A DNA stretch of 64,000 bases from assembly GCF_030269925.1 (NCBI RefSeq), contig NC_085120.1, positions 9,947,501-10,011,500 of the forward strand, written 5' to 3'. A program made the position numbers and the translations under genes. Below the pieces are notes generated by a model. The model searched no databases. It saw only the letters and a program-made list of their open reading frames with translations, and was not told where the DNA came from. This stretch comes from Bombyx mori (taxonomy: Eukaryota; Arthropoda; Insecta; Lepidoptera; Bombycidae). Positions within the stretch are counted from its first letter, which is position 1. Each line of letters begins with the position of its first letter. Positions 31,513 to 42,362 of the stretch are shown here, one piece after another.

Positions 31513-31925
31513 CCACTTTTTTGGATGCATCCACTCAGTCAAACAACAACAATTCAAATTTAATTACGATAAACGATTCTTAATAATTCAATCTGGGCTC
31601 TGTTAAAATGAAATCGAAATTTTGAAATAATTCTATCGCATCAATTTAAAGAGCATAAATCATTTCAACGTGACGTCAATCCTGTTAACGAACGCCGATT
31701 GAATCTGAATAAGATAAATCGAAAATTTGATTATATTATCAAACATCCAAGCTAATCAAGAGATTTTCTCAAGTGCTTATTAGTTACCAATTTTTGTTTT
31801 CTTATTATTTTCTTAAGGATTCCTTTCAAAATCTCTAAAGAAGAAATATCGTTACAAAAAGAAAATATAATACACAAAATGAATGTAAAATTGTCAGAGA
31901 CTATCGTCGAATTTTGATTCCTTAT
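31513..31925. other. No gene recognised
   Basis: AT-rich flank of the next LINE tail. Confidence 0.5.
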
Positions 31926-31929
31926 TTAT

Positions 31930-32155
31930 ACAGTTTTATAACAGGCGATAACCTGGAAAAACTTATGATCACAGGGAAAGTTGAAGGCAACAGATCTAGA
32001 GGCCGCAGCCATACTCGTTGGTCCGATCAGATCCGCACCGCTTTGGACAGTACAGTGTACAGCGCGCTGCATGACGCCGTGGACAGGGGAAAGTGGAAAA
32101 AAATCCTAAGATTGAAGCTCATGGGTGATGGTGGTCACGACCCTCAGACATGAGG
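31930..32155 (+). pseudogene. RTE-like ORF2 C-terminus, frame intact
   Basis: The frame from about 31914 reads LEKLMITGKVEGNRSRGRSH, TRWSDQIRTALDSTVYSALH and ends GGHDPQT-stop at 32153. These are the last ~70 residues of an RTE-like endonuclease/reverse transcriptase. There are no stops or frameshifts, so it is the least decayed of the five copies. Polymerase and endonuclease domains are absent; the element is 5'-truncated and cannot act alone. Confidence 0.78.
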
Positions 32156-32334
32156 AACACGACTCGAGGAGGAGGATTTATACAGTTTAAAAAAAAAACA
32201 CCGACGACATTCTATCACCAAGTCGTGTTTGGAAGTAGCAGCAGAGGCCTCCGCCCCCAGCGAACTTATTATGACAAAAATGTGATTCTTAGTAAGAAAA
32301 ACACACGTCATTTCGAATCCTCCCGATCTATTAT

Positions 32335-32610
32335 CGGTGCTTCTAGATACCTCAAGCACCGTTCTCGTCGAACCCGTCGCTTGCGACGAAGGGCTCGGCG
32401 AGTAAATTAACCCACAGACGCAGCCAAGTTTCGCCGGGTCTTCTCAGTGGGTCGTGTTTCTGATCCGGTGGTAGATTCTGTGAAAGACTCCTCTTGCTAG
32501 GGCTGGGGCTAGCAACAGCCTCAGGCTAAAGCTCCGTTAGCTTATCAATTCGCTCGGTTACGCTGCTATAACCCCCTAAAGCTACCAGCTTAGGTAGACA
32601 AAAATCAAAA
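32335..32610 (+). repeat. R-family copy, plus strand
   Basis: TTCTCGTCGAACCCGTCGCTT, GGTCTTCTCAGTGGGTCG, GATCCGGTGGTAGATTCTG, and CTACCAGCTTAGGTAGAC plus A-rich tail. A few small deletions. Confidence 0.75.
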
Positions 32611-32929
32611 AATTAAAAAACAAAACAACGTAGTCCAAAATTAATACACGGTCGTTCCTAAAAAATCTACAGTAATAAAGATAATACACACGACTGAGTA
32701 TTATACATTACGCCGTCTTCTCATTTGAACGAGACGCGAAGAGGCCCTTAGTAATGAAAAGATGCACAAAAGAAAATTGTGCCCCGCTCATATATATTTA
32801 TGTACGAAAAGAAGTGTTATACACAACGATTACTAACATTGCGTCGTCATGGCGATGACTACAGGGTGTTCCTTGAAAATGCTTGTTTTTATTGCGTTTA
32901 CGAACTAGATTCTTCTTTTTACTAAAGGA
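32611..32929. other. No gene recognised
   Basis: AT-rich DNA, nothing recognised. Confidence 0.45.
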
Positions 32930-33245
32930 AGGACGGAGAGCTGCGCATAATCTTCTTATCCCAATTACCGCAGGGTATCAAGACGAAAGTCTTTGACCAA
33001 TGGATCTTATCAAGAGAAGTTACCTAAAGAAAAATGAAAAGGGTTGGGTTGGGAGTTTTCCTGCAAAACCGACACAGAAATGAAGAGAACCATAGGGTGC
33101 AAGGTCATTAACATAACCCTAAGATTCGCGAGGTTAAAGTGGCAGACGGCAGACAGCACAATTCTTGTAGAGCAGAAGCAGATCTAAGGCCAAAAAGCTC
33201 TCGAGTGGCGACCGCGTGCTGAAAGACGCGGCGTGATAATGATGA
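32930..33245 (+). pseudogene. Decayed LINE ORF2 fragment
   Basis: Broken frames give KRVGLGVFLQNRHRNEENHR and SSRVATACWKTRR in order. They parallel the LGvSLRDRIRNEEIRRRT-type and EWRPRTGRRS-type segments near the C-terminus of RTE-like LINE proteins. There are several stops and shifts. Confidence 0.5.
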
Positions 33246-33369
33246 TTATGACTACTGTAAGCCACATATTAAAGCATTATGTTCGTTTTGCTTGTATAAA
33301 GGGGTATATATTTTAGCTATGGGTTCCTAGAATATGTGGCCTAAAATAGCAGCAGCCGTATGGGCTTTT

Positions 33370-33555
33370 GATAGGTAGGTACCAATATCCTGCCCTATTT
33401 TGCCACTAAGTAGTTCCACGGATTTGTTGGGTGGGAGAGACTTTCAACATTTTAATGTAGACTACGACCACATGCCCCAAGGTGGATTGCAGCGTTCACG
33501 TTACGATATCTATGGGTTGGAGTAGCAGCTTGATACATACGGGTAATGGACACGA
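33370..33555 (+). mobile_element. Bm1, strongly decayed
   Basis: GGTAGGTACCAATATCCTGCC, GCCCCAAGGTGGATTGC and ATATCTATGGGTTGGAGTAG follow Bm1 order with many changes. Confidence 0.6.
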
Positions 33556-34894
33556 CTGAAAATAATAAAAGTATAGCCAATTTATTGTGTTTTACCGAAA
33601 CGACCTTACCCTGAATCTCATTTCGTTTTACATACAATTTGTTCCGTTTTTTACGGGTAGCTCGTTCTAAACTTGGGATATTTTATGGCGTTTTGACTTG
33701 AAGGGCCCAAGATGGAGCGGAATAAAGTTTCGTAAGAAATTTTAAGGGATATAAACGATCAAAGGGGCAGTTTATTAAATGCGAAACGTCAGTTCCAGTC
33801 TTTGGAAAATGTACTTTCGAATTTATCTTTGTAGAAGAAAGAAGGTGATTTTTTATACACACACACAATAATTTGGCCTTAATATTGGTTGGCTTAATTT
33901 AAAAGTTCATTGGACCTCATCTTTTTTTGCCAGTGACAAATAAACTTTAGACAACTACAGCTATTATTAAAGTACGTATTCTCTGTCTACACAACCTTAA
34001 CCCGTTACCGCAAATTGATATTTAATAGCACGGTTGGTGTTAATCGTCAGTTTTCTGTGTAATGGCCAGTGTAAAAATGTTGAATGACTATAAACACATA
34101 TTACACAACACGAGTGGTTAATGCCAGATGTTTGTTTGTTGAAAAACGTTCTCTAGTTTTTTTTTTTGTTCGAAATATCAGATACTTGCGGAATCATCGA
34201 GAAATTAATTGCAGAACGTATATAGCAAAATTGATGCTTAAGAATGCAATGGGTAGCTATGCGTCATCTTTTCCGACAAACCAGGATCTATTTGAGAACT
34301 GTCACACCACTATCCTAATGCAAAACAGCGATGAAGGGTAAGTCTTGCTGTTCATAAATACTTAAACCACTCGAAGCTTGAAGGATTCTTAATAACATTT
34401 CTCCTATTTCGTAAAGACCAAATAATTTCAGAGAAATAACAAAAATATTACATACGCTTCTCTGTATTTGTAGCTGTAAATATTCTCTTATACAGGGTGT
34501 GGTCTTATCTCGTTGTGATCGTTTGAGATCGTTGTTTTTATTTCAGGAGTGAATGGAAGAATCAGTGTACACTATAGCTTGAGATGTTAAGGGTTCCTAC
34601 CGATACAAATCCTGAGTTCGTACAAGTAAGTAGCCGTTGACTACTAGTCAGTCGTAGCTCGTATTAACAATTCTCATTACGGGTACAGCTGAACTTCTGG
34701 ATTCGATTCTTAATGTAAAACATTATCCATTTACTAGATCAACTATGGAATACATTAATTTTTTTAAATGACCGGTAATGTATTTAGCCAACAACTGTGA
34801 AACTCTCCTAGCTTTCCCTCGATACTGTGGCTCCAACGCATCTGTAAAATACGTGAAAATTAGACATAATACAAAATGAGTTTTCAAACTTTCA
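33556..34894. other. No gene recognised; ~1.3 kb repeat-poor
   Basis: Frames at 33452-33637, 33683-33868 and 34084-34341 (85 codons) show no motif, signal peptide or repeat. Possible CA repeat ACACACACACA at 33858. This is one of the best candidates for old unique sequence. Confidence 0.5.
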
Positions 34895-35370
34895 TAATTC
34901 CGCACGGGTAGGTACCACCACCCTAACTATTTCTGCCGTAAAGCAATAATGCGTTTCGGTTTGAAGGCTAGGGCAGCCGTTGTACTGTAAAAACTGAGAC
35001 CTTAGAACTTATGTCTCGAGGTGGGTGGCGGCATTTACGTCATAGGCTATCTATGGCTATTAACGGCCGTCTGGTGTAGTGGTAAGTAACATGGTCACTA
35101 CACAAGGGGGTCGCGGGTTCGAATCCCGCCAAGGGAAGATATTTGTATGATAAATATAAATGTCTTTTCCAGGGTTATATTAAATATATGTATGTGTATA
35201 ATAAAAATCTTACATTTATATCCGTTATCTGGTACCTGTAACACAAGTTCTTTACGAACTTATCACGGGACCAGTTAACGTGGCATGATTGCTAGTAAAT
35301 ATTTATTTATTTATTTATTTATGGCTGGTGACTACTTAACATCAGGTGAGGTCCAACAACCTAAGCACTG
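34895..35370 (+). mobile_element. Bm1: Bm1 SINE split by an S1 SINE
   Basis: The left part CCGCACGGGTAGGTACCACC to CTATCTATGGCT (35058) and the right part TATGGCTGGTGACTACTTAAC to CCTAAGCACTG are halves of one Bm1. The repeated TATGGCT marks the inserted SINE. Confidence 0.82.
35059..35329 (+). mobile_element. S1 tRNA-derived SINE with 7-bp target duplication
   Basis: A tRNA-like head (about 35062-35135) has an A-box-like TCTGGTGTAGTGG and a perfect B box GGGTTCGAATCCC. The body contains GTTATCTGGTACCTGTAAC and CACGGGACCAGTTAACGTGG, and ends in (ATTT)n. TATGGCT lies on both sides (35052-35058 and 35330-35336). The acceptor stem does not fold as a tRNA, so this is a SINE. Confidence 0.82.
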
Positions 35371-35624
35371 AAACGTGTTTACGGTACATTCACAGAACTC
35401 TGATTGTGTAGCGTACGTGACGCCGCCGGTGGTGATACATTAAATAATAAAATAACCTCAATTACATTCACACAATTGCGACGTTCGCGCTGGCATCCTT
35501 GGAGCACCTTCACTGCGGTATTGCAACGGTTTCGACATCAGAATCTAGGCCAAGTACGTTGCATTCGATCTTACATATCTTAACCCTTGAATGCTTGATT
35601 TAGTGTATCGAATTTATATGTAAA

Positions 35625-35862
35625 TAGTGGTCCCGACAGACGTTGTCCTGTACACGTCTTAAATTTCAAACTTTTTTTGAATAAATTGTAAAGATCTTAG
35701 ACTGTTTTGATTAATTATAATTAACAAAATACAATATTCAATTGTGAATTTAAACTATTCTCGAACCCACTGGAACACAGACACAAAATTTCATCAAAAT
35801 CGGTCCAGCCGTTTAGGAGGAGTTCAGTGACATACACATGTAGCGTAGAATATATAGAGATA
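35625..35862 (+). mobile_element. Helitron-like fragment
   Basis: GTGGTCCCGACAGACGTTGTC on the left and ATCGGTCCAGCCGTTTAGGAG with ATATATAGAGATAAG on the right. Similar layout to H1 but not the same family. Confidence 0.5.
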
Positions 35863-36679
35863 AGTAAAGTTACTGTGGGTTTATCTACTTAAGGCATCCG
35901 CAGACATACAAAGACTTATTATGCCGTGATTCAGAGTCCGTAGTCAGGTACTCATTCTCTTAAGTACATACTACACTCAACACGTGTTTATGGACAAATT
36001 TTAAACATGCGTATATAGGAGGCGCTTGGTATGTAAGACTTGTCGATGTGCAGATTTTGGAAACAGACCGCGGGTCCAAGGATATAGGATCCACCGTCCT
36101 GTCTGTATGTACTCTTTAGCGTACCAGTCATGTGGGCTTATTTGAATAATAAGACATGCATTGCGAACAATAGCAGTGAAATTTCGGCATCAAATCTCAT
36201 GTCAGATTTCGGCATTCACATTATAAGGTCTGCGATCTTCCGCTTCCATTTCAGACAGACCTCGTTCGCCCTCTTAAGCTAACAAAAGTGCCTTAAGCAC
36301 AATGATTGCGAGACGAAGCTACCGCATGAATAGAAACAAAAATAATAAAGAATAAACTTACATAAACTTTACAAAATGTAATAATGTATAATATCTCCTG
36401 CGATTGTTTATAGGGATATTGAATTTGTAGGTTTCCAAAATTTCAATGGTTACACTGCATTAAACAAGAAAGTTGTAACTGAATGCTGATTGTGTACTTT
36501 ATCTACTATACAAATATACGTAATTATATTTAGGGGTGTGTTTGTGTTTAGGGTGCTCACACTAATGAACCGATTTTAAATTCCATTTTTATAATGTAAG
36601 TGAATGTAAAGGATCTCTTATAAGGAGAGGAAGTCTTAAAGGAAGTCTTATATTTTACATAGAATTTTAATGAGTACTA
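35863..36679. other. No gene; one GC-core-like fragment
   Basis: At 36045-36110, GACCGCGGGTCCAAGGATAT and GGATCCACC parallel GATCGCGGACCCAAGGATTT in the E copy 2 core. The rest is AT-rich and unassigned. Confidence 0.45.
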
Positions 36680-36805
36680 AATCTATATATTAATACGTGA
36701 AGCAAAAACTTTGTACCCCTTTTTACGAAAATTGCGCGGACGGAGGAGTATGAAATTTTCCACACTTATAGAGAATATAGAGAAGGAGTGCACAATGCTA
36801 ATATT
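36680..36805 (+). repeat. Unassigned lepidopteran-type repeat
   Basis: ATACGTGAAGCAAAAACTTTG, GCGCGGACGGAGGAGTATG and GAGAAGGAGTGCACAATGC. I have the impression this is a common lepidopteran repeat, but there is no second copy here to fix its ends. Confidence 0.4.
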
Positions 36806-36899
36806 TTTTTTAAATAATGCATATTAGATACTTTATATCAATAAAGAAAACATTACACTCACTACCATGTATTTGACACAACACATACATTAAAATATA

Positions 36900-37265
36900 C
36901 TTTTTTTTTTTTTTTTTTTTTTTTTTTATGATTGAAAGTTTACTGGTGGCCCGAAGGCCTTTCCAGTTTCACCAGGACAGGTGGGCGAGCAAAGGCTCAG
37001 CCAAGAGGGGTGGGATTTGCTAACAACTGCCCGAGCGCCTCCGAAGGAGACCTAACAACTCAAGAGCAATTGTTTCGCGAATGAATCTACTACCGGATCG
37101 GAATCGCGACCCGCTGAGAAGATCCGGCGAGAAACTCAGCGGGCTGATGCATGGGTTAGGTTGCACGTCGACCTCTTTGTCGAGTTCGACGAGTACGGTT
37201 ATCGGGGTCCCTAAGCCTGCCCCTAGTATTAGAGCTGAAGGCATCTAATGCAAAGGTTATTGGAT
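36900..37265 (-). repeat. R-family unit with long poly(A)
   Basis: A 27-base T-run, ATGATTGAAAGTTTACTGG, the CCACCAGGACAGG-type region, the GATCCGGCGAGAAACTCAGC block, and a right end GTTATTGGATCTGATGG. Same borders as 21606-21957. The long, pure tail suggests a young insertion. The 74-codon minus frame at 37020-37244 is inside it. Confidence 0.8.
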
Positions 37266-37805
37266 CTGATGGATCCGTAAGGACGTGTCTAGGGCGTCGA
37301 CGGTGTAAAATATACTCTTGGTTTACTGTAAATTGGGAAACTTTTGTTATTGCTTAAAGTCTGTGGTCGAATAATAATTGAAAATAGATTAATATTGTTT
37401 GTCTTTAATATTATTGATCTATAGTGCAGTTTTGGCGAATACTGTAATTATATAATCGAAATATAATAGCGTTTGACAATAGAATCATAATAGTGTACAA
37501 ACTTACAATTTCAATTAATTATAGTCGAATTTCGAATACTGCGGGACCACCGCAGTTATTTTTAGAAACGTAACATCCTTGATCTATAAATTTGTCATAC
37601 TCTAAATGTCGAACACCAAGAGAGGGACCAGTTATCAACCTAGCTGATAATCCCTGAACCGATAATCCCCTTGAAGCTGTCAAATAGATCAAAATTTTCA
37701 ATGGTGCTACATCAGCGCCCCTAACGTAGATTGGACACAATTAGATGGAATATAGATTGGTTGTTTTCCAAATGAATAAGAATATGCTATCGTAGTTCTT
37801 TTTTT
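37266..37805. other. No gene recognised
   Basis: The 73-codon minus frame at 37519-37740 has no motif. Confidence 0.5.
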
Positions 37806-37915
37806 TAGCTGCTTTCTAAGCAGACAAGCATACGGCCCATCTGATGGTGTGGTTACCGTTCCTTATGGACGTCAGCAATGCCAGGGGCACAACCAAGTCC
37901 CTGTCTACCATACCG
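37806..37915 (-). mobile_element. L LINE 3' end, decayed
   Basis: AGCAGACAAGCATACGGCCC and GCAATGCCAGGGGCACAACC on the minus strand. Confidence 0.7.
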
Positions 37916-38009
37916 CACCTTCCAACTTCAAGATTGCATAGTTTAATGCCTCCCAGTTTAAATGGTGGGAAAATAGTTATAAAATACAATGACGAGTTCA
38001 ATCACATAG

Positions 38010-38070
38010 CTCTAAGGACTTTGGTAACCATTTAACACTGGACCGTGCGCTTATCTGCATTAACAATAAG
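38010..38070 (+). mobile_element. L or Bm1 tail remnant
   Basis: TTTGGTAACCATTTAACACTGG and CCGTGCGCTTATCTGC with ACAATAAG. Too changed to tell the two tails apart. Confidence 0.4.
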
Positions 38071-38585
38071 TGAGGATCAGTCAATACTTTAACTGTGTCT
38101 TATATTGAGCGTGAATGGCGTTTATAAGCCTCGGTAACAGAAACCGTATAGTTTATTTGGTTATAGACCTATCTCATATGTTGACCAGTGTAATTGAAGT
38201 TATAATGTTTGTGTACGCAGTGTCAAAATAATATGATTTTGACGTCACAACGTCTTATAATTAGATGGAGCTGGCTGCACGCACGAAAAAACATGACTCA
38301 TTGAGGCGTTCCATTTAAGGCTTGAAGTGCAAGCGAGAGCGCGCAACGAGCGACAAAGAGGCACAATCGGCCTCCGCGTTCGGCAGCGTTCGACATCTGT
38401 CTCTCTCCTACTTGTGTACTTGTGAATGTGGTGTCAATTGTCCATACAAAATATCTATCAAACAAATAAAACGAAATTTTCTTTTGAAAAATGAAACCAT
38501 TCCATCAGTATTTTCTTATGACGTTGTCACGTTCAACTATCGTCAGTAAGCCGACTTTACAGACAACCGACTTTTTCGATATTTT
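38071..38585. other. No gene recognised
   Basis: Contains a GC patch at 38330-38400. The 75-codon frame at 38322-38549 shows no motif. Confidence 0.5.
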
Positions 38586-38958
38586 GAAGTGAAAACTTCT
38601 TTAGAATCGTTGTGATTTCAAACCGGATGCAACGGAAAAAACGACAGGTAAGAGACATAAATACAAAAATGTGTAGGATGAACCCAGCAAAGAATGAGAC
38701 AGAAATATACATACTATTTAATACAGCGCCATCTGTGAGATTTTTTAATACTAACGTGTGTATGAAAGCTCTTGTAGTGAATTTTAATTTAGGATTATAC
38801 GTGAAATTAAAATATCAATTCACAGAGGGCGCTACCTTACAATTATTTACTAATGACAAAATTTTACATATACTTAAGACGTTTAGGATAATTGTATTTT
38901 AATTTTGGAAGGTTTCACTTCTACCACGTGTGAATTGCACACATTTTGTTTTTTTTTA
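38586..38958. mobile_element. F-family element, copy 2
   Basis: Left end GAAGTGAAAACTTC then TTTAG. The right end GGTTTCACTTC is followed outward by GTGTGAATTGCACAC (a perfect 5-bp-arm hairpin) and a T-run. The 96-codon frame at 38612-38902 spans the interior. It is Asn/Lys/Phe-rich and has no motif, so I do not call it a gene. Confidence 0.62.
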
Positions 38959-39286
38959 ATACCTTAAGACATTTTGTAACATACCCTGTTTCTTTCTTGG
39001 TTGAACAATTTACTTTCGAGGCAAAAGAAAATGCGAATTTAGTACCAGAGCGGGCTTTTTAAATCGGGCTTGCGTAATATCGCCTTTGCGGGGTAAATTA
39101 GGAATAATGGCGAAGCGTAATGGAGAATTTCATTGGTTACTTTATAAGAGAAAAACTGAAATTAGCTTCACTTATCGGTTTCTTTTGAAGGCGTAGTCGT
39201 CTAAAGAACACGTAGTTGTATAATCAAACATGATACACCGCTTATTATTGGACATCTCTAAGCCTGTATTGTCCTCTATATTATCA
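38959..39286. other. No gene recognised
   Basis: Unassigned flank between F and H2. Confidence 0.45.
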
Positions 39287-39726
39287 ACTAGCGGCCCGCT
39301 CCGGCTCCGCTCGGGTCTTTAACAAAAATTTCAACGATATTTGACGTTGTTTTATTTTTTTAAATAAAAGAACACTTATTGCGGCATAACTATAATAGTT
39401 AGACATATGCTGTCGCGACACTTTTTGTAAATAATAATGTGTTCTGCAAAGCCGTAGAAAATTATTTTATTCTATCATGAATAGTTTTCGCAGAGCACGC
39501 GATGTACAGAATATTTTAGGTAATTATTTTACACTTTGGGTTACATTATTAGAGTTTTAGTAAGGATCCCTAATTTTTTTCAAAAAAGATTATAGCCTAT
39601 GTCACTCGGGAATAGTGTAGCTTCCAAACATTGAAAGAATTTTTCAAATCGGTTCAGTAGTATCGGAGCCTAGTCAATACAAACAAACAAACAAATCTTT
39701 CCTCTATATAATATTCTAGTATAGAT
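39287..39726 (+). mobile_element. H2 Helitron-like element, copy 2
   Basis: Opens ACTAGCGGCCCGCTCCGGCT and ends TCTAGTATAGAT. Co-linear with 22677-23098, including CGACACTTTTTGTAAATAAT. Confidence 0.74.
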
Positions 39727-40370
39727 ACCGAAAAGATTGTGCCCATTATGTAAAAAAAGTTTTTATTTAAAGAAATGTCAACAGACGTGGCGTTTAAAAA
39801 AAAAAATTGTCAGATTTAAATTGCGAAATTCGAATTAACAATTTATAAATATTCTAATCTGGGATTTATGTAAAATTCCAAACGAGAACAAAGAGCCCGG
39901 CCGTCCCGGAGTGAACACACCTGCTCTTTCCTGCCAGGAAATACGTAACTTCCAGTTAAATTTCAAAATTTTGTTCCATTTCAGTACCTTCCCGATATCA
40001 GTGTAACAATACATTCTAATTAAACCAAATCGTATTCGAATGGTAATATCGTCTGGTTAATCATCGGACGCGTCGTAAATCAGCGATTCGATTCAAATTT
40101 CGAACGTTGTTATACAAAATTTTCCGAACGCCATGATACGTGGCCGACCGTTATTTATCAGTTACGGGCCGGCGATTGTTCACGGGTTAATGATTTCGTG
40201 TTTACGTAATAACTCCTTCGTATAATTATACATAGTCGTTGGGGAAACGAGAATTCCCTGACTCTGATTACCGGCTTTGTCACGACACTGGGGTTTTTGC
40301 GTCGTGATGTTTTCGTAGACACCGCTCCGACAGTGACGGTTCTACTTAAGACGGCAACCTTGAATCATAT
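39727..40370. other. No gene recognised
   Basis: AT-rich, with a GC patch at 39895-39950. Confidence 0.5.
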
Positions 40371-40772
40371 TGTTACGCTGGTAAGAGTAACGCCATCTAT
40401 CGCCGAATATCGAAGGATCTAGTAGCACCTAGAAAGCTCGAGGATTACAATGCCATCTATTGTCAGATAGCGGAAACACAATATTCGAAATGTGTGGAAT
40501 ATTCTCGATAATTCTAGGGATGTGGTATCGGCTATAAAAGCGTTGCAGAGATGGCACGCTGTCAGTCATTAATCGGAAGTACTCGAAGCGAAACAGCGAA
40601 CGGATCACCTGAAGCGAAGCGGAAGAAGCGAAATGAGAGTTTTAAAATGTTTGTTGAGTGTTTTAAAGTGTTGAATACAGTTTTTAATTTGTACTTCGGT
40701 ATAATTTTTTTATACGATAATATTGCTAGTTATAACGATAATATTGCTACTCCCGAACCCCGGCGAGTAGCA
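40371..40772 (+). mobile_element. Solo LTR with TATA box
   Basis: Begins TGTTACGCTGGTAAGAG, ends CGAACCCCGGCGAGTAGCA, and is flanked by ATAT on both sides (40367-40370, 40773-40776). CTATAAAAG at 40532-40540 is a TATA element. A 4-bp duplication and TG...CA ends fit a Ty3/gypsy-type LTR. No gag/pol is nearby, so it is a solo LTR from recombination. The 104-codon frame at 40551-40865 crosses the LTR edge and is not a gene. Confidence 0.72.
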
Positions 40773-40783
40773 ATATTATCGTT
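40734..40783. repeat. Perfect palindrome across the LTR border
   Basis: Arms of 19 bases (40734-40752 and 40765-40783) pair perfectly around a 12-base loop holding the LTR end motif CCGAACCCCGGC. A further direct copy of CGATAATATTGCTA lies just upstream. The right arm includes flanking host DNA. Confidence 0.85.
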
Positions 40784-40984
40784 GTCGAACAGGAACGCGA
40801 AAAATATCTTCATCAATCTGCCGCGACCACAAGAAATATTAAGCATACTCAATAGTGGGAATTAATAAAACAAAAATAAAAAACGCGAAATCAAATCATA
40901 AGCAATTGTGGCTTCTAAATAATATGTTTATGATACAATCATTCTCTAATAACGTTATATAAATGTAATGTATTGAGGGTATGC

Positions 40985-41325
40985 TGGGGTAGGTGTTGAG
41001 TCCGCACGGGTAGGTACCACCATGTGTCCTTTTTGAAGGGTGGTGCAGCACTCACGTCTTAAGTTAGACGGAGCGTTACCCTTGTTCTATGGCTTCTATG
41101 TGATTATTGCGAGTTTTTAACGTTCTCGCTAGCGTAAAAGTTAACTCAAATTTGTGTGGAGTTGGAATGTTTGCCTACGTTTTCCGCCAGGGGCGCTGTT
41201 CCAACTGCATACAAATTTAACTTAACTTGTACGCTGTCGAGAACGTTAAAAAGCTTGCACTAAGCACACTTATATCGAAGGCTGGCCGTCAGCTCGTTCA
41301 CCTATCTAAGCAACCATAAAAGAGA
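40985..41325 (+). mobile_element. Decayed Bm1 interrupted by P
   Basis: GTTGAGTCCGCACGGGTAGG and TTGAAGGGTGGTGCAGCAC to the left, and GGCTGGCCGTCAGCTCGTTC with CTAAGCAACCATAAAAG to the right, of the P element. Confidence 0.6.
41108..41259. mobile_element. P foldback element, copy 3
   Basis: Starts TGCGAGTTTTTAACGTTC and ends GAACGTTAAAAAGCTTGCA. The centre TTTTCCGCCAGGGGCGCTG has two changes from copies 1 and 2. Confidence 0.78.
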
Positions 41326-42055
41326 GAGTGTACAGCAAAAGTCTTGAGCCGACCTCCTAATTAATGCTAATGAAAAAGAAATCTTAATTTATGGCTTCCT
41401 AAACAACGTTCAAACAAAGATTCGCTTTTTCTATTTTTTATTTTTTTATTTTCGCATTCTCTTCATAGCCCGTTCTATATTTAGAGTCATCAAGAATACG
41501 TTAAGTGAAACTCTGGACCGTATCTCTTTTTACCTGACCCGCTAACATTTGTCACCGGGCCGAGTCGAGATGATCTGTCATCGTGATGAATGATCCGCCC
41601 TAATGCGAGCTCTTTCACTTCGCTTCAGTGAAGTATAAACGGCGCTATCCGACATTATTAAGTACAGTTTTTACTGATGGCCAAAATGTCGGTCCTCGTC
41701 TCTGTATATATATTTTTTTCTAGGTTTGTATTTTTTTTTTGTTACAGGTCTTTGCTGGGCGGCTGGAAGTGTTTAAGGTGAGTTGCTTTTGGTTTAGCAA
41801 TTGATTACGGAGCACGTGGATATTCGAGATGTAAGGTAACATTTTCGATTGTATCGCTATATATATATATATATGTTTAAGTAATATCACCTTCACACTA
41901 CACCTACCAAGGTTCATCTCTGCACTCCCCTAAGGTAGACTGTTAGAGAATGCCTATGGCATTAAGTCGGCCTTTATACGTTCTAGTATATGAAGTTATA
42001 AATAAATAAATAATTTATCTAACTCTTTCAACTGGAAGACACGTGCGCTGAGAGA
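41326..42055. other. No gene; (TA)n microsatellite
   Basis: A (TA)n run lies at about 41859-41874. The 65-codon minus frame across it has no motif. (AAAT)n near 42000. Confidence 0.5.
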
Positions 42056-42115
42056 CTTAATAATAAAAATAACTGGAAACAAATCACGCAAGGTCATCTG
42101 GACACAATTTAATAT
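42056..42115 (-). mobile_element. S2 SINE tail
   Basis: TAATAATAAAAATAACTGG, AAATCACGCAAGGTCATCTGG on the minus strand. Confidence 0.55.
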
Positions 42116-42159
42116 GCCCGGTGATATGGGTTGTCTCCTCCGAATTCCGTGAACCGCGC

Positions 42160-42362
42160 ACCGTACCAACGTTTCGATCCTGAAAGAGCTCAACACCAAG
42201 GAGAGACTATCGTCAACAGTCCAAATACGAATCCTCAAGTTCTTCGGGCACATCACTCCTAATGAGGATTCCATTGAGCGGTTGGCGGTGCAAGGGAAAG
42301 TCGAGGGCAAAAGATCTCGCGGACGATCTCCAACACGATGGACCGACCTCAGGGCCGCTAAC
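42160..42362 (+). pseudogene. RTE-like ORF2, 3' coding piece
   Basis: The frame reads TNVSILKELNTKERLSSTVQ, IRILKFFGHI and GKVEGKRSRGRSPTRWTDLR. It extends further upstream than the other copies but breaks off after RWTDL, before the GSHDPQ end. A 104-codon antisense frame is its shadow. Confidence 0.7.

Noticed and set aside
35062..35135. tRNA gene with a perfect B box
   Set aside because: The acceptor arm does not pair and the sequence continues into a SINE body with (ATTT)n tail and a target duplication. It is the S1 head.
38612..38902. 96-codon gene
   Set aside because: Interior of F copy 2; composition follows the AT-rich DNA and no motif is seen.
40551..40865. 104-codon gene behind the TATA box
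   Set aside because: The frame runs from inside the solo LTR through its end into flank, so it is not conserved coding.
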